Source: Mycobacterium sp. MBM | GTDB taxonomy: Bacteria > Actinomycetota > Actinomycetes > Mycobacteriales > Mycobacteriaceae | DNA length: 64,000 nucleotides | Direction: 5' to 3' | NCBI GenBank assembly: GCA_021648845.1 | Contig: JAKJHY010000005.1 | Span: 124,001-188,000, forward strand | In this document: positions 9,659 through 17,824 of the stretch, piece after piece | Layout of the letters: each line of letters opens with the position of its first letter | Numbering within the stretch: position 1 is the first letter of the stretch | Notes under the pieces: generated by a model | The model's database searches: none | What the model saw: the letters and a program-made list of their open reading frames with translations, nothing else | Told to the model about the DNA's origin: nothing | Program-made: the position numbers and the translations under genes

Positions 9659-10408
9659 TCACGGCTTCTTGCGGTACATGATCATGCCGCCATGGTGCAG
9701 CTCGTCGGCGCTGACGAAGGTGCCGTCGGCGGTGAACCCGCTGTCGTCCCAGTACTGAATCCGATTGCCGTGCACCTCGTAGCGCCCGGTGTAGGCGCTC
9801 TCCCGCTGCCCGCGCGCCTCGTCGTATCGCCCGGTGGGCAGCAGTTCCTGTCGGATCCGCCCGTCCGCGGTCTCCCACATGCCGACATACGGATGGGTCG
9901 CGTCGGCCGCGGGGTCCACGCGTTCCAACAGGTCGGCGAGCGCCACCAGGTCCAGATACGCCGTCACGCGCACCACCCGCTCGTCGCGCATCGTCATCAC
10001 CCAGGCGTAGTCGTTGACATAGGGCAGACCGTCGAGCGCGGTGGCCGTGCCTCGCCATCGGGCCACCACCACATCGCCTTCGGTGATCACCTCGCGAACC
10101 TCGGCCTGGATCGGGCCGGTCAGCCGGGACACGATGGGACCCGCTCCGGCGCGCAGGAATTCGGCCCGACTGGTGTAGGTGGCCGGCTCGGTCGCACGCG
10201 CCACCGTCCAGTGCACATCGTCGGCGAGGATCGCATAGAAGCTGTCCTCGTCGCCGACGCCGCGGGCGAAGGCGTCGCGCACCAGTTCGGCGTTGCGCTG
10301 CTGTTGGCCGGCGCGGCCGGAGACTTCGGCGTTGCTACTGCATCCGAGCATCACTGTGGCCGCGAGCACGCCGAGCACCCACAGCGGGAAACGGGCAATC
10401 ATCGTCAT
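9659..10408 (-). CDS. Lipoprotein with SnoaL-like and Atu4866-like domains
   Basis: About 249 residues with a signal peptide and lipobox (VMLGCSS, Cys near residue 23), so it should be lipid-anchored outside the membrane. Residues about 35-155 look like an NTF2/SnoaL fold (RDAFARGVGDEDSFYAILADDVHW). The C-terminal 75 residues (GMWETADGRIRQELLPTGRY ... ESAYTGRYEV, YWDDSGFTADG) match the Atu4866 domain as I know it. The two-domain lipoprotein has no known function to me. The start is uncertain among three nearby methionines. It ends 17 bases from the second NrdR box of nrdF. Confidence 0.72.
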   Translation of the reverse strand: MTMIARFPLWVLGVLAATVMLGCSSNAEVSGRAGQQQRNAELVRDAFARGVGDEDSFYAILADDVHWTVARATEPATYTSRAEFLRAGAGPIVSRLTGPIQAEVREVITEGDVVVARWRGTATALDGLPYVNDYAWVMTMRDERVVRVTAYLDLVALADLLERVDPAADATHPYVGMWETADGRIRQELLPTGRYDEARGQRESAYTGRYEVHGNRIQYWDDSGFTADGTFVSADELHHGGMIMYRKKP

Positions 10409-10457
10409 GGGGCCCACGCTAGGAGCGCCCGCAACGGTCTGGGAGGCCGCGGTTCTC

Positions 10458-11942
10458 CTAGGAATGCGCCATCTGCGGCTGCGGGGTGAACACGTACTCC
10501 GAGGGCTTGAAGGTGCGGGTTGCCAGCCAGTATTGCCAGGTCATCCCGCTCCACAGGGTGCGGTTGACGCCGTGGGCATCCAGGTACCAGCTCTGGCAGC
10601 CGCCGGTGCTGAACACCGTGCCGGCCAGGTCACGTTGCAACTCGGCGTTGAACGCGTCCTGGGCGTGACGGCTGGGTGCGAGCGCGGCCGCTCCCGCCTC
10701 GTCCACCGCGGCGATGGCTTGCGCGGCGTAGCGGATCTGCGACTCGATCATGAACACCACCGAGTTGTGCCCCAGCGCCGTGTTCGGGCCCAGCAGGAAG
10801 AACAGGTTCGGCATCCCGGCGACGGTAATACCGCGGTGCGCGGCGATCCCCTCGGCGTTCCAGCGGTCCACCAGGTCCTCGCCGCCGACGCCCTTGATGT
10901 CGACGTAGGTGTAGGAGTCGGTGACGTGGAAGCCCGTCGCCCACACCAGCACATCCGCCGGATGCTCGACACCGTCGGCGGTGCGAATACCGTCGGCGGT
11001 GATCCGTTCGATCCGTTCGGTGATCACGCTGGCCTTCGGATTCGCGATTGCACGATAGTAGGTGTCGGAGTTGAGGATTCGCTTGCACCCTGCCCGGTAG
11101 TGCGGGGTCAGCTTGCGCCGCAGTTCGGGGTCTTTGATGCTGCGGTTGATATTCCATTTCCCCATCAGCTCACCGATTTTGAGCAGACGCGGCTGTTTGG
11201 TCATCGCGAATCCGACGCCTTCGTGGATCCAGTAGATACCGGCCCGCAACAGCGCCCGAACGCCGGGCACCGTGACGAACAGCTTGCGCATCCATTGCGG
11301 GAAGGCGTTGTTGGGCCGCGGCATCACCCAGGCCGGGGTGCGTTGGTAGAGCTGCAGTTCGGCGACGTCGTCGACGATGGCGGGCACGATCTGGATGGCG
11401 CTGGCGCCGGTCCCGATCACCGCGACCCGCTTGCCCCGGATGTCGACGCTGTGGTCCCAGCGCGCGGAATGGAAAGCCGCACCGCCGAATTCGTCGATGC
11501 CCGGGATGTCCGGAATCAGCGGGATGTGCAATCCGCCGGCACCGGAAACCAGGAACTGCGCGATGTACTCCTGCCCGGCGGCGTCGAAGACGTGCCAACG
11601 CGCTTCGCCCTCGTCCCAGTGTGCGCGCTCGACATGGGCACCGAACCGGATGTGCGCGCGCAGCCCGTGCTTGTCGGCGACACCGGTGAGGTAGTCGAAG
11701 ATCTCCGGCTGGAAGGACCACATGTGGGTCCAGTCGGCCTTGGGCTCGAAGGAGAACGAGTACATGTGTGACGGGATATCGCACGCGCAGCCCGGGTAGG
11801 TGTTGTCGCGCCAGGTGCCGCCGATCTCCTGGGCCTTCTCCAGGATCAGGAAGTCGACTCCCTGTTTCTTGAGGGCGATCGCCATCCCGAGTCCGGAGAA
11901 GCCGGAACCGATGATCAGCGCGCGGGTGGTGATGGCAGACAT
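10458..11942 (-). CDS. Flavin-containing / Baeyer-Villiger-type monooxygenase
   Basis: The 494-residue enzyme starts MSAITTRALIIGSGFSGLG, an FAD-binding Rossmann motif. The Baeyer-Villiger fingerprint appears as FGGAAFHSARWDH (FxGxxxHxxxW), and a second Rossmann motif, VIGTGASAIQ, binds NADPH. It should insert oxygen into a ketone or hydroxylate a soft nucleophile using NADPH and O2. Its place between nrdF and nrdE matches Rv3049c of M. tuberculosis. A TetR-type gene lies directly upstream on the same strand and may control it. Several earlier in-frame starts exist, but family homology begins here, after a GAGG site. Confidence 0.9.
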   Translation of the reverse strand: MSAITTRALIIGSGFSGLGMAIALKKQGVDFLILEKAQEIGGTWRDNTYPGCACDIPSHMYSFSFEPKADWTHMWSFQPEIFDYLTGVADKHGLRAHIRFGAHVERAHWDEGEARWHVFDAAGQEYIAQFLVSGAGGLHIPLIPDIPGIDEFGGAAFHSARWDHSVDIRGKRVAVIGTGASAIQIVPAIVDDVAELQLYQRTPAWVMPRPNNAFPQWMRKLFVTVPGVRALLRAGIYWIHEGVGFAMTKQPRLLKIGELMGKWNINRSIKDPELRRKLTPHYRAGCKRILNSDTYYRAIANPKASVITERIERITADGIRTADGVEHPADVLVWATGFHVTDSYTYVDIKGVGGEDLVDRWNAEGIAAHRGITVAGMPNLFFLLGPNTALGHNSVVFMIESQIRYAAQAIAAVDEAGAAALAPSRHAQDAFNAELQRDLAGTVFSTGGCQSWYLDAHGVNRTLWSGMTWQYWLATRTFKPSEYVFTPQPQMAHS

Positions 11943-12048
11943 GACCTCGAAGCCTTTTCTGGGAACGGCGGTACCGGATACTTGACAGTGTTCCGGCACG
12001 GGAGAGCACGTGTCAACGCCGCCGCACGGGGCAGGACCGGCGCTCCGG

Positions 12049-12792
12049 TCAGGGTTGGGGTGCGGGCTCCTGGCGGCGCACCGCGTTGTGCACGGGCTGG
12101 TCCGGGTCGATCTGGACACCCATCAGCTCGGCGGTGCCGTTGACCGCGCCCATCATGATGGTCGTCATATGCGCGACGAACTCCTCGGCGGGCATCCGGC
12201 GCGAGCTGTCGTCGTCACCGCCGAGCCACCAGTCGGTGGCCGAGGCCGCGGTGCCGAACAAGGCGAAGGCGGCCAACTCGAAGACGGCGGGATTGAGATC
12301 CATCTCACTGAGCTCACCGCTGACCATCTCCGCGATCGCCAGGGTGATGTCCCGCCCCCGGTTGACCGTCGTCATCGCGGCCGCCGACTGATCGGCAAAC
12401 CGGCCTTGCAGCAGAAACCGCACGACGTTGGGGTGCTGGTCGACCAGTTCCACATAGTGCTCGACCGCGCGGCCGATGACCTGGCGCGCCGAGTCGGACT
12501 CGATATCGATGGACGGGATCACCGCAGCCCACAACATGTCGCGCATGCGCTCGCCGATCTGAGCGAACATGTCGGATTTGTCGGTGAAGTGGCGGTAGAT
12601 CTTCGGTTTGGCGGTGCCCGCCTCCTCGGCGATCTCGCGCACGCTCACATTGGGGCCGAGCCGGTCGATGGCACGGAAGGCGGCCTCGACGATCTCGGCA
12701 CGGACCTTCTTGCGATGTTCGCGCCAACGCTCGCTGCGCGCGTCGACCTTCACGCCGGGTTGTCCCGGCAGCGGAAGCGATGGTCTGCGCAC
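12049..12792 (-). CDS. TetR-family transcriptional regulator
   Basis: About 247 residues from GTG 12792. The N-terminal HTH reads AFRAIDRLGPNVSVREIAEE then AGTAKPKIYRHFTDKSDMF, typical of TetR proteins; the C-terminal ligand domain is not specific. It lies 106 bases upstream of the flavin monooxygenase on the same strand and divergent from the geranylgeranyl-reductase-like gene, matching the place of Rv3050c. A later start (VKVDARSERW) is possible. A short palindrome at 12815-12827 could be its operator. Confidence 0.85.
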   Translation of the reverse strand: MRRPSLPLPGQPGVKVDARSERWREHRKKVRAEIVEAAFRAIDRLGPNVSVREIAEEAGTAKPKIYRHFTDKSDMFAQIGERMRDMLWAAVIPSIDIESDSARQVIGRAVEHYVELVDQHPNVVRFLLQGRFADQSAAAMTTVNRGRDITLAIAEMVSGELSEMDLNPAVFELAAFALFGTAASATDWWLGGDDDSSRRMPAEEFVAHMTTIMMGAVNGTAELMGVQIDPDQPVHNAVRRQEPAPQP

Positions 12793-12814
12793 CCGATCAC
12801 TGTACCGGGCGGCG

Positions 12815-12827
12815 CTGACCTGGTCAG
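12815..12827. promoter_or_regulatory. Candidate TetR operator palindrome
   Basis: CTGACC-T-GGTCAG is a perfect 6+1+6 inverted repeat, 23 bases upstream of the TetR start and in the gap shared with the divergent flavoprotein gene. Position and symmetry suggest autoregulation; nothing else confirms it. Confidence 0.35.
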
Positions 12828-12959
12828 AACGCCCGCCGGTGCGGTGGTTTGGCCTGGGCGCCAGGTGGGTAACCCTGCGCCCAGATTCCGCCGACCGGCG
12901 ACCGGCACGTTGCTTCGGTAGCATCCAAAGGTCACAGCCCACCTCAGCGAGACGAGACA

Positions 12960-14144
12960 ATGACAGCCCGATACGACGTAGTGATCGCGGGCGGGGGCCC
13001 CTCCGGTTCGGCCGCCGCATGGCAGGCCGCTCAGACCGGCGCGCGAGTGATCGTCCTGGACAAGGCCGAGTTCCCCCGATCCAAGCCGTGTGGCGACGGT
13101 TTGACCGCACGCGCGGTCAGCTACCTGCAGAAGATGGGGCTTGCCGACGAGGTCGCCACCTACCACCGGGTGAACAAGGTCACGGTGTACAGCCCGAGCG
13201 CCTGGGAGCTGTCCTTCCCGCGCCGGCCCGGTATGCCCGATCACGGACATACCGTGGCCCGCGAACACCTCGACACCGTGCTGCTCAAACACGCCGAATC
13301 CGCGGGCGCCGAGGTGCGCCAGGGCGCCGAGGTCGCCGGACCCGAGTTCGATGCCGACGGCCGCGTGGTCGGCGTGGTGCTCAAGAGCGGAGAGAAGGTG
13401 CTCGGCGATGCCGTCATCGCCGCCGACGGCGCCTACTCCCCCATCAAACGTGCGCTGAAGATCGACTCGGACTACAACGGCTACTCCGCCATCGCGATCC
13501 GCTCGGAGATGCACCTCAACCGGCCCGACAACGACAGCCTCGACATCTACCTGAAGCTGTTGTTCCAGGGCGACCAGCTGCCCGGGTACGGGTGGGTGTT
13601 CCCGATGGGCAACAACGTCTTCAACATCGGCCTGGGATATGTGAACAGCTACAAGAACTGGCAGGCGATCAACGCCACCCAGTTCCTCGGCGAGTTCCTG
13701 CGCAGCCTGCCCGCGGAGTGGGAAGCGCCGCCCATCGAAGAACTCAAGAAGAACAAGAGTGTGCGGGCATGGCGATTGCCGATGGGCTTCACCGCATGGC
13801 CGCCGTGGCGCCCGGGCGTGTTGTTCACCGGTGACTCACTCGGCGCCGGTAAACCGGCATCCGGGGCGGGGATCTCCAAGGCCCTCGAATCCGGGCTGGC
13901 CGCCGGTGAATGTGCGGTGGCCGCGCTGCAGAACGGCGGACCCGACGATTTCACCAACTACGCCCAGCGAATGGAAGCGGCGTGGGGCAAGGAATACAAG
14001 CGCGGGCGCTACATGCACAAACTGATCGGCTACCCGAAGGTCGCCGACGCCGGGATCAAGCTGATCGACAACGCCGCGTTCCGGGACCGGATGCTCAAGG
14101 CGCTGTACAAGAAGGCGCAGGGACCGCAGCACAAGGTCAAGTGA
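12960..14144 (+). CDS. Geranylgeranyl reductase-family flavoprotein (MenJ-like)
   Basis: The 394-residue protein begins with an FAD-binding motif (VVIAGGGPSGSAAAW) and has the family signature FPRSKPCGDGLTARAV. Further shared motifs are GYGWVFPMGNNVFNIGLG and GDSLGAGKPASGAGI. Members reduce isoprenoid double bonds; MenJ (Rv0561c) saturates one isoprene of menaquinone. This copy differs from MenJ in the second flavin motif (GAGKPASGAGI instead of a CVNPLNGEGI type), so it is a paralogue with an unknown isoprenoid substrate. It is divergent from the TetR gene and followed at 37 bases by a VOC-fold gene. Confidence 0.82.
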   Translation: MTARYDVVIAGGGPSGSAAAWQAAQTGARVIVLDKAEFPRSKPCGDGLTARAVSYLQKMGLADEVATYHRVNKVTVYSPSAWELSFPRRPGMPDHGHTVAREHLDTVLLKHAESAGAEVRQGAEVAGPEFDADGRVVGVVLKSGEKVLGDAVIAADGAYSPIKRALKIDSDYNGYSAIAIRSEMHLNRPDNDSLDIYLKLLFQGDQLPGYGWVFPMGNNVFNIGLGYVNSYKNWQAINATQFLGEFLRSLPAEWEAPPIEELKKNKSVRAWRLPMGFTAWPPWRPGVLFTGDSLGAGKPASGAGISKALESGLAAGECAVAALQNGGPDDFTNYAQRMEAAWGKEYKRGRYMHKLIGYPKVADAGIKLIDNAAFRDRMLKALYKKAQGPQHKVK

Positions 14145-14181
14145 TCGCCACGTGTCGGGGGCTGTGGGTAGCCTCCGGCCC

Positions 14182-14598
14182 ATGGAACAACGCGTCAGCC
14201 TGATCACCCTCGGCGTCGACGATCTCGACCGGGCCCGCACGTTCTACGAGCAGGGTCTGGGCTGGGAGCCCAAGGCAGCCCTGGAGCAAGTCGTCTTCTA
14301 TCAGCTCCCGGGCATCGCGCTCGCGTTGTTCGGTCGCGAGGATCTCGCCGAGGACGCCCGCCACCCTGTCGACGGCCGGTTCAGCGGTATCACCATCGCG
14401 ATCAACCAGCGCACCGAGGCCGATGTGGATGCGGTGCTCACGCAGGCCGAGGTGGCCGGCGCGACCATCCTCAAACCCGCCGAGAAGGTGTTCTGGGGCG
14501 GCTATTCCGGCTATTTCTCCGACCCCGACGGCCACGTCTGGGAGGTCGCCCTCAACCCGGCGTGGACCATCAACGACGATGGCACGCTGACGATCTGA
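14182..14598 (+). CDS. VOC-superfamily (glyoxalase/bleomycin-resistance fold) protein
   Basis: The 138-residue protein reads MEQRVSLITLGVDDLDRART and ends YFSDPDGHVWEVALNP, the beginning and end of a pair of VOC repeats. Length fits a single-domain, two-module protein. The metal-binding set of glyoxalase I is not complete, so the reaction cannot be named. It follows the flavoprotein gene closely and may be co-transcribed. Confidence 0.8.
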   Translation: MEQRVSLITLGVDDLDRARTFYEQGLGWEPKAALEQVVFYQLPGIALALFGREDLAEDARHPVDGRFSGITIAINQRTEADVDAVLTQAEVAGATILKPAEKVFWGGYSGYFSDPDGHVWEVALNPAWTINDDGTLTI

Positions 14599-14604
14599 CG
14601 CACC

Positions 14605-15318
14605 TCAGCGCCGGCCGCGCTTGGGTTTTCCGGGAATGCTGGCGACCTTGCCCGCCGCGGCGCGGGCGGCCTGCTTGGCCTTCGTCTTCTCCCGGGCGGT
14701 GCGCTTGGGAGCCGGTTCGGCCTGCCCTCGCGACGAACTGGCCTTGCGGCCCCGCACGATGCCGATGAACTCCTCGACGAGCTCGGGTTGCGGCCCGGCC
14801 GGCACCGCCAGCGCCACCGCGCAGGTCGGGGCGTCGCCGATGGGGCGATAGGTGAGGTCCTTGCGGTGATACAGCCGCGCGAGTGACTGCGGGACGATCA
14901 GCGCGCCCACCCCGGCGGCCACGAGTTCGATGGCGTCCTGGGTGGTTTCGGGCCGGTGCTCGACCGGCACTCCGGGAGCACCGGACCAGTCGACGACGTT
15001 GTCCAGCGGGAGCAGGATCGGTTCGCCATCGAGGTCGGCCGCGGCGATCTCGTCGACGGCGGTCAGCAGGTGGTCGGCGGGGACCACCGCGACGGTGGTC
15101 TCGTCGTAGAGCCCGATGACGGCCAACCCGGACGTGTCGGTCGGCAACCGCAGCACGGCCACGTCGAGCTGGCCGGCGCGCACCTGGTCGGCGGCGTCGA
15201 CGGCGGCGACGAGGCACAGCTGCAGGGGGGTCTCGGGATGGCGCTGCGCCCAGATCCTGGCCCACTTGGCGGGCGTCGCGCCGGGGACGTAGCCGAGCGT
15301 GAGCGAGGGCCGGGGCAC
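14605..15318 (-). CDS. LysR-type substrate-binding domain protein without HTH
   Basis: The 237-residue product starts (GTG) VPRPSLTLGYVPGATPAKWA, which is where the effector-binding domain of a LysR regulator begins after its linker. Domain landmarks include LQLCLVAAVDAADQVRAGQLDVAVL and AAGVGALIVPQSLARL. There is no helix-turn-helix. The last 45 residues are a lysine/arginine/alanine-rich tail (KTKAKQAARAAAGKVASIPG) that could bind nucleic acid. It is divergent, 28 bases away, from the DUF5997 gene; this pairing recurs in actinobacteria as I remember. Confidence 0.8.
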   Translation of the reverse strand: MPRPSLTLGYVPGATPAKWARIWAQRHPETPLQLCLVAAVDAADQVRAGQLDVAVLRLPTDTSGLAVIGLYDETTVAVVPADHLLTAVDEIAAADLDGEPILLPLDNVVDWSGAPGVPVEHRPETTQDAIELVAAGVGALIVPQSLARLYHRKDLTYRPIGDAPTCAVALAVPAGPQPELVEEFIGIVRGRKASSSRGQAEPAPKRTAREKTKAKQAARAAAGKVASIPGKPKRGRR

Positions 15319-15346
15319 CGGTTCAGGCTACCGATACGCTTAGGTC

Positions 15347-15727
15347 ATGAGCAGGCCCAACGCGCAGTCCATGAAACCCGCCACGGCGGCGAAGAAGCTG
15401 GACGTCTACCTCCCCGCGACGCCTGCGGAGTTCCAGGAGAACGCGATCACCCGGGCCGACCTCGCCGCGCTGCAGGAAGACCCGCCGCAGTGGCTGAAGG
15501 ATCTTCGCAAGAACGGGCCGCACCCGAAGAACCTGGTGGCCGCCAAGCTCGGCATCTCGATCGCCGGCCTGGCCCGCGGCGGCGTCACCGAGGCGCTCAC
15601 CTCCGAGCAGATCACCGCGCTGCTCGACGAGATGCCGGATTGGCTGGTCGCCGAACGCGAGAGCTTCCAGAACGTGCTGACCGAGGAGCGCCGGCTCAAG
15701 GCGCTGCGTGCCGAGCAGGCGCGCTAG
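15347..15727 (+). CDS. DUF5997 family protein
   Basis: The 126-residue protein contains MKPATAAKKLDVYLPATPAE and LVAAKLGISIAGLARGGV, which I recognise as the actinobacterial DUF5997 family. It is all-helical and soluble. The segment KNLVAAKLGISIAGLARGGV resembles a short DNA-binding helix pair, but that is speculative. It shares a 28-bp promoter gap with the HTH-less LysR-domain gene, so the two are probably co-regulated and may form a functional pair. Confidence 0.82.
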   Translation: MSRPNAQSMKPATAAKKLDVYLPATPAEFQENAITRADLAALQEDPPQWLKDLRKNGPHPKNLVAAKLGISIAGLARGGVTEALTSEQITALLDEMPDWLVAERESFQNVLTEERRLKALRAEQAR

Positions 15728-15741
15728 GCGTGGTCGTGCCG

Positions 15742-15990
15742 CTATGACAGTTGAGCAGGCTTGCGCCCGCGCAACAGGTACACCGCCGGCAGTACGCCCG
15801 CCGATGTGACAAGACCCAGCGCCCCGCTCCAGAGCCAGCGCGGACCGTTGACCTCAGCGGCGTCGCGGCCGGCGAGGTCACGCAACGCCCAGGCCCGCAA
15901 TCCGGCATCGAGCGCGGTGACGGCGATGATCGTCGCCTGAGCTCGCGGAGTGAGATCTTTCCACGCCTTGCGTGCCACGGCCCGCACCAC
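15742..15990 (-). CDS. Small conserved membrane protein (82 aa)
   Basis: Starts MVRAVARKAWKDLTPRAQAT and has two hydrophobic stretches (AQATIIAVTALDAGLRAWAL and WSGALGLVTSAGVLPAVYLL). It resembles small actinobacterial membrane proteins of unknown function. It is convergent with the DUF5997 gene. Confidence 0.65.
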   Translation of the reverse strand: MVRAVARKAWKDLTPRAQATIIAVTALDAGLRAWALRDLAGRDAAEVNGPRWLWSGALGLVTSAGVLPAVYLLRGRKPAQLS

Positions 15991-16083
15991 CTTTTCACTG
16001 GAGTTCTCCGGTCGAGAAAACCACTGTACCGACGGTCATCACCGCGCCCGTGGCGCATTGCCGGCGGTACACCGGCAGAGACG

Positions 16084-16446
16084 CTACTGGCCGTAGGTGT
16101 ATCGCAGGTTCGCGTGGATCAGCGTGTTGATGCGCTTACGCAGGTGGCCGGTCAAGCTCTCATCGGGTGCCGGCGCGTCGACCGTCAGCGTCCACCGCAG
16201 ATCGGTGCCACCGCCGGCGCGGCCCGGCGGAAGCTCGAAGGTGATACGGGCGTCGGCCCGCCGCGGCCACAGCGAGGACCACACCACATGCTCGGGCTCG
16301 CGGGACTCCACGATCTCGGGGGCCACTTCGTCGTCGAGCAGATCCAGCCACGGCCGGGCCGCGCTGCGGTTCGGCGCGGTGAGGTCCTCGAACACGACGT
16401 GCGGCGGTGCGGGGAGGTTCCGCTGTCGAGAGCCGATCTCGGGCAT
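16084..16446 (-). CDS. SRPBCC/polyketide-cyclase-like protein
   Basis: About 120 residues starting MPEIGSRQRNLPAPPHVVFE, followed by RPWLDLLDDEVAPEIVESRE and WTLTVDAPAPDE. The pattern of an initial PAPPHVVFEDL helix and alternating strands is that of START-like (SRPBCC) proteins that bind hydrophobic ligands. Ligand and role are unknown. The ATG at 16446 is preferred because homology starts there. Confidence 0.65.
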   Translation of the reverse strand: MPEIGSRQRNLPAPPHVVFEDLTAPNRSAARPWLDLLDDEVAPEIVESREPEHVVWSSLWPRRADARITFELPPGRAGGGTDLRWTLTVDAPAPDESLTGHLRKRINTLIHANLRYTYGQ

Positions 16447-16589
16447 GCGCCCGAGCATGGCACGGTGCCGCTTTGGGCGCTATCGGATTTCCCGCGCGCA
16501 GCCCGGCCGGTCACCGACACTGGATCAGAAGCTCTTGCCCGGCAACGCTTCTCGACTTCCCGCGAAGAGGGCCCCACAGATTCTCGCGG

Positions 16590-16907
16590 TCAGATCACTC
16601 CCGACACGCGCAACGTCGCCACGAGGTCGAGGATGTGCACGAACCCGAGTACGGCCAACACCGCGCCGGTGGCGGTGACCCAGGCTCCGCCCGCAGGTGG
16701 TGCCGGGGCGCGATCCTCGTCAGCGGGTGCGGGCCCGTCCGGATGCACCAGTCGACGGTCGTCGTCACGGTCCCAGCGAGCGCGGGCGGCGCGGCGGCGG
16801 ATACCGACGACGATCAGCACCACACCGGCAGCGGTGAACAACGCCGCGCGGACTGCGTGGCCGACCCACGGGACGGCCGCACCCTGGGCGATCACATACT
16901 CGACCAC
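16590..16907 (-). CDS. Membrane protein of unknown function (105 aa)
   Basis: The GTG start gives VVEYVIAQGAAVPWVGHAVR. Two membrane helices (ALFTAAGVVLIVVGI and AWVTATGAVLAVLGFVHIL) flank a charged, Pro/Asp-rich middle (RWDRDDDRRLVHPDGPAP). It starts four bases after the stop of the 45-aa gene upstream, so the pair is translated together. Confidence 0.6.
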   Translation of the reverse strand: MVEYVIAQGAAVPWVGHAVRAALFTAAGVVLIVVGIRRRAARARWDRDDDRRLVHPDGPAPADEDRAPAPPAGGAWVTATGAVLAVLGFVHILDLVATLRVSGVI

Positions 16908-16911
16908 CGCG

Positions 16912-17049
16912 TCACCACTCGTCGATGTCGTCGATGTCGTCGTCGCGCGGTGGACGCGGCTTGCGCATCACGATCACCGCCCACACCACACCACCGATCA
17001 AGGCCGCGATGATCGCATAGAACACCAATTGCCCCGCCAAATAGGCCAT
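16912..17049 (-). CDS. Small single-pass membrane protein (45 aa)
   Basis: The frame reads MAYLAGQLVFYAIIAALIGG, then VVWAVIVMRKPRPPRDDD and an acidic end DDIDDIDEW. A GGGGGA ribosome site stands about eight bases ahead of the ATG. One membrane helix with a basic then acidic tail predicts an inner-membrane protein with its C-terminus in the cytoplasm. It precedes the 105-aa membrane protein gene by four bases, an obvious translational couple. Function unknown; a phosphate-bond or complex partner role would be guesswork. Confidence 0.62.
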   Translation of the reverse strand: MAYLAGQLVFYAIIAALIGGVVWAVIVMRKPRPPRDDDIDDIDEW

Positions 17050-17125
17050 CGCTCATCCCCCGTAGCTGCCCGAGAACCCCGATCATGATTGTTCACCGCG
17101 GCGCGCGCATTGTCACCACCGGGGC

Positions 17126-17740
17126 CTACAGCGCGCCGATCCAGGGGTGTCCGGGGTGCAGGCGCGACAGCCACGCGCACAACCGGAATCGCCGAACCGC
17201 CGCCAGCTCCGGGAGCACGCGCCGGAAGTCTGCTTCGTCCTTGGCCCGCAGATGCTTGGCCTTGAACAACAGCGCCACCTCGGGGATGACGTACGGGATG
17301 CCGTCATCGGTGCGCAGGATCAGCTCGGCAACGGGCAGGGCGATGGCGGGGTCGCGGCGGCACAGCCAGTGGTCATCGCGGTGGGGTTCGCGGAAGACGT
17401 CGAGCCGGTAGATCCCGGTCGACGGCTCGCGCAGCCAGGTCTGAAAGTGCGTCTGCAGCCGTTGTGGATACGGCCAGATCCTGCCATCGCCCACGACATC
17501 CCACGCATAGCCGGGCAGTGCTGCGACGATCTCCCCGAATCGTGCTGAGGGCACGGCGATCTCGGTGTCATCATGATCGCGGGTGACCTCGCCGACGAAC
17601 AGGTCCAACGCCCACCCGGCGGCCACACACCACGGTGCACGCACGTGCGCTAGGTGCTCGGCGACCTCGGCCGGGTGCCATGCCTCCCAGCGCTGGTCGA
17701 TCTCTTCATCAGACAGCGCGGATCCCCTGCCCTCGGTCAT
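17126..17740 (-). CDS. Nucleotidyltransferase-fold protein (aminoglycoside/lincosamide adenylyltransferase-like)
   Basis: About 204 residues. The motif CVAAGWALDLFVGEVTRDHD followed by DTEIAV matches the GGWALDLxxGxxTRxHxDxDIxV signature of small adenylyltransferases such as LinB/ANT(2'')-type enzymes, with the metal-binding acidic pair as D.E. The C-terminal region (VAELILRTDDGIPYVIPEVALLFKAKHLRAKDEADF, which I quote only in part by its KAKHLR and DEADF motifs) matches the family's substrate domain. Most chromosomal members have no proven resistance role. It lies on the same strand just past nrdE, after a hairpin. Confidence 0.75.
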   Translation of the reverse strand: MTEGRGSALSDEEIDQRWEAWHPAEVAEHLAHVRAPWCVAAGWALDLFVGEVTRDHDDTEIAVPSARFGEIVAALPGYAWDVVGDGRIWPYPQRLQTHFQTWLREPSTGIYRLDVFREPHRDDHWLCRRDPAIALPVAELILRTDDGIPYVIPEVALLFKAKHLRAKDEADFRRVLPELAAVRRFRLCAWLSRLHPGHPWIGAL

Positions 17741-17759
17741 GTCGCTGCCCACCGAAACC

Positions 17760-17812
17760 GAAAGTGCGGCCCCATCCGCGCCACGGCGTGCTGCAGATGA
17801 AACCGCACTTTC
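17760..17812 (-). terminator. Hairpin downstream of nrdE
   Basis: GAAAGTGCGG (17760-17769) and CCGCACTTTC (17803-17812) are perfectly complementary 10-bp arms around a 33-base loop. It begins 13 bases past the nrdE stop, the right place for a terminator, but there is no T run and the loop is long. Confidence 0.5.
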
Positions 17813-17824
17813 ACTGTCAAAGCG

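Noticed and set aside
12851..12863. CCTGG-GCG-CCAGG palindrome upstream of the geranylgeranyl-reductase-like gene.
   Set aside because: Short GC-rich palindromes are expected often in this DNA; the nearby CTGACC-T-GGTCAG is closer to the regulator start.
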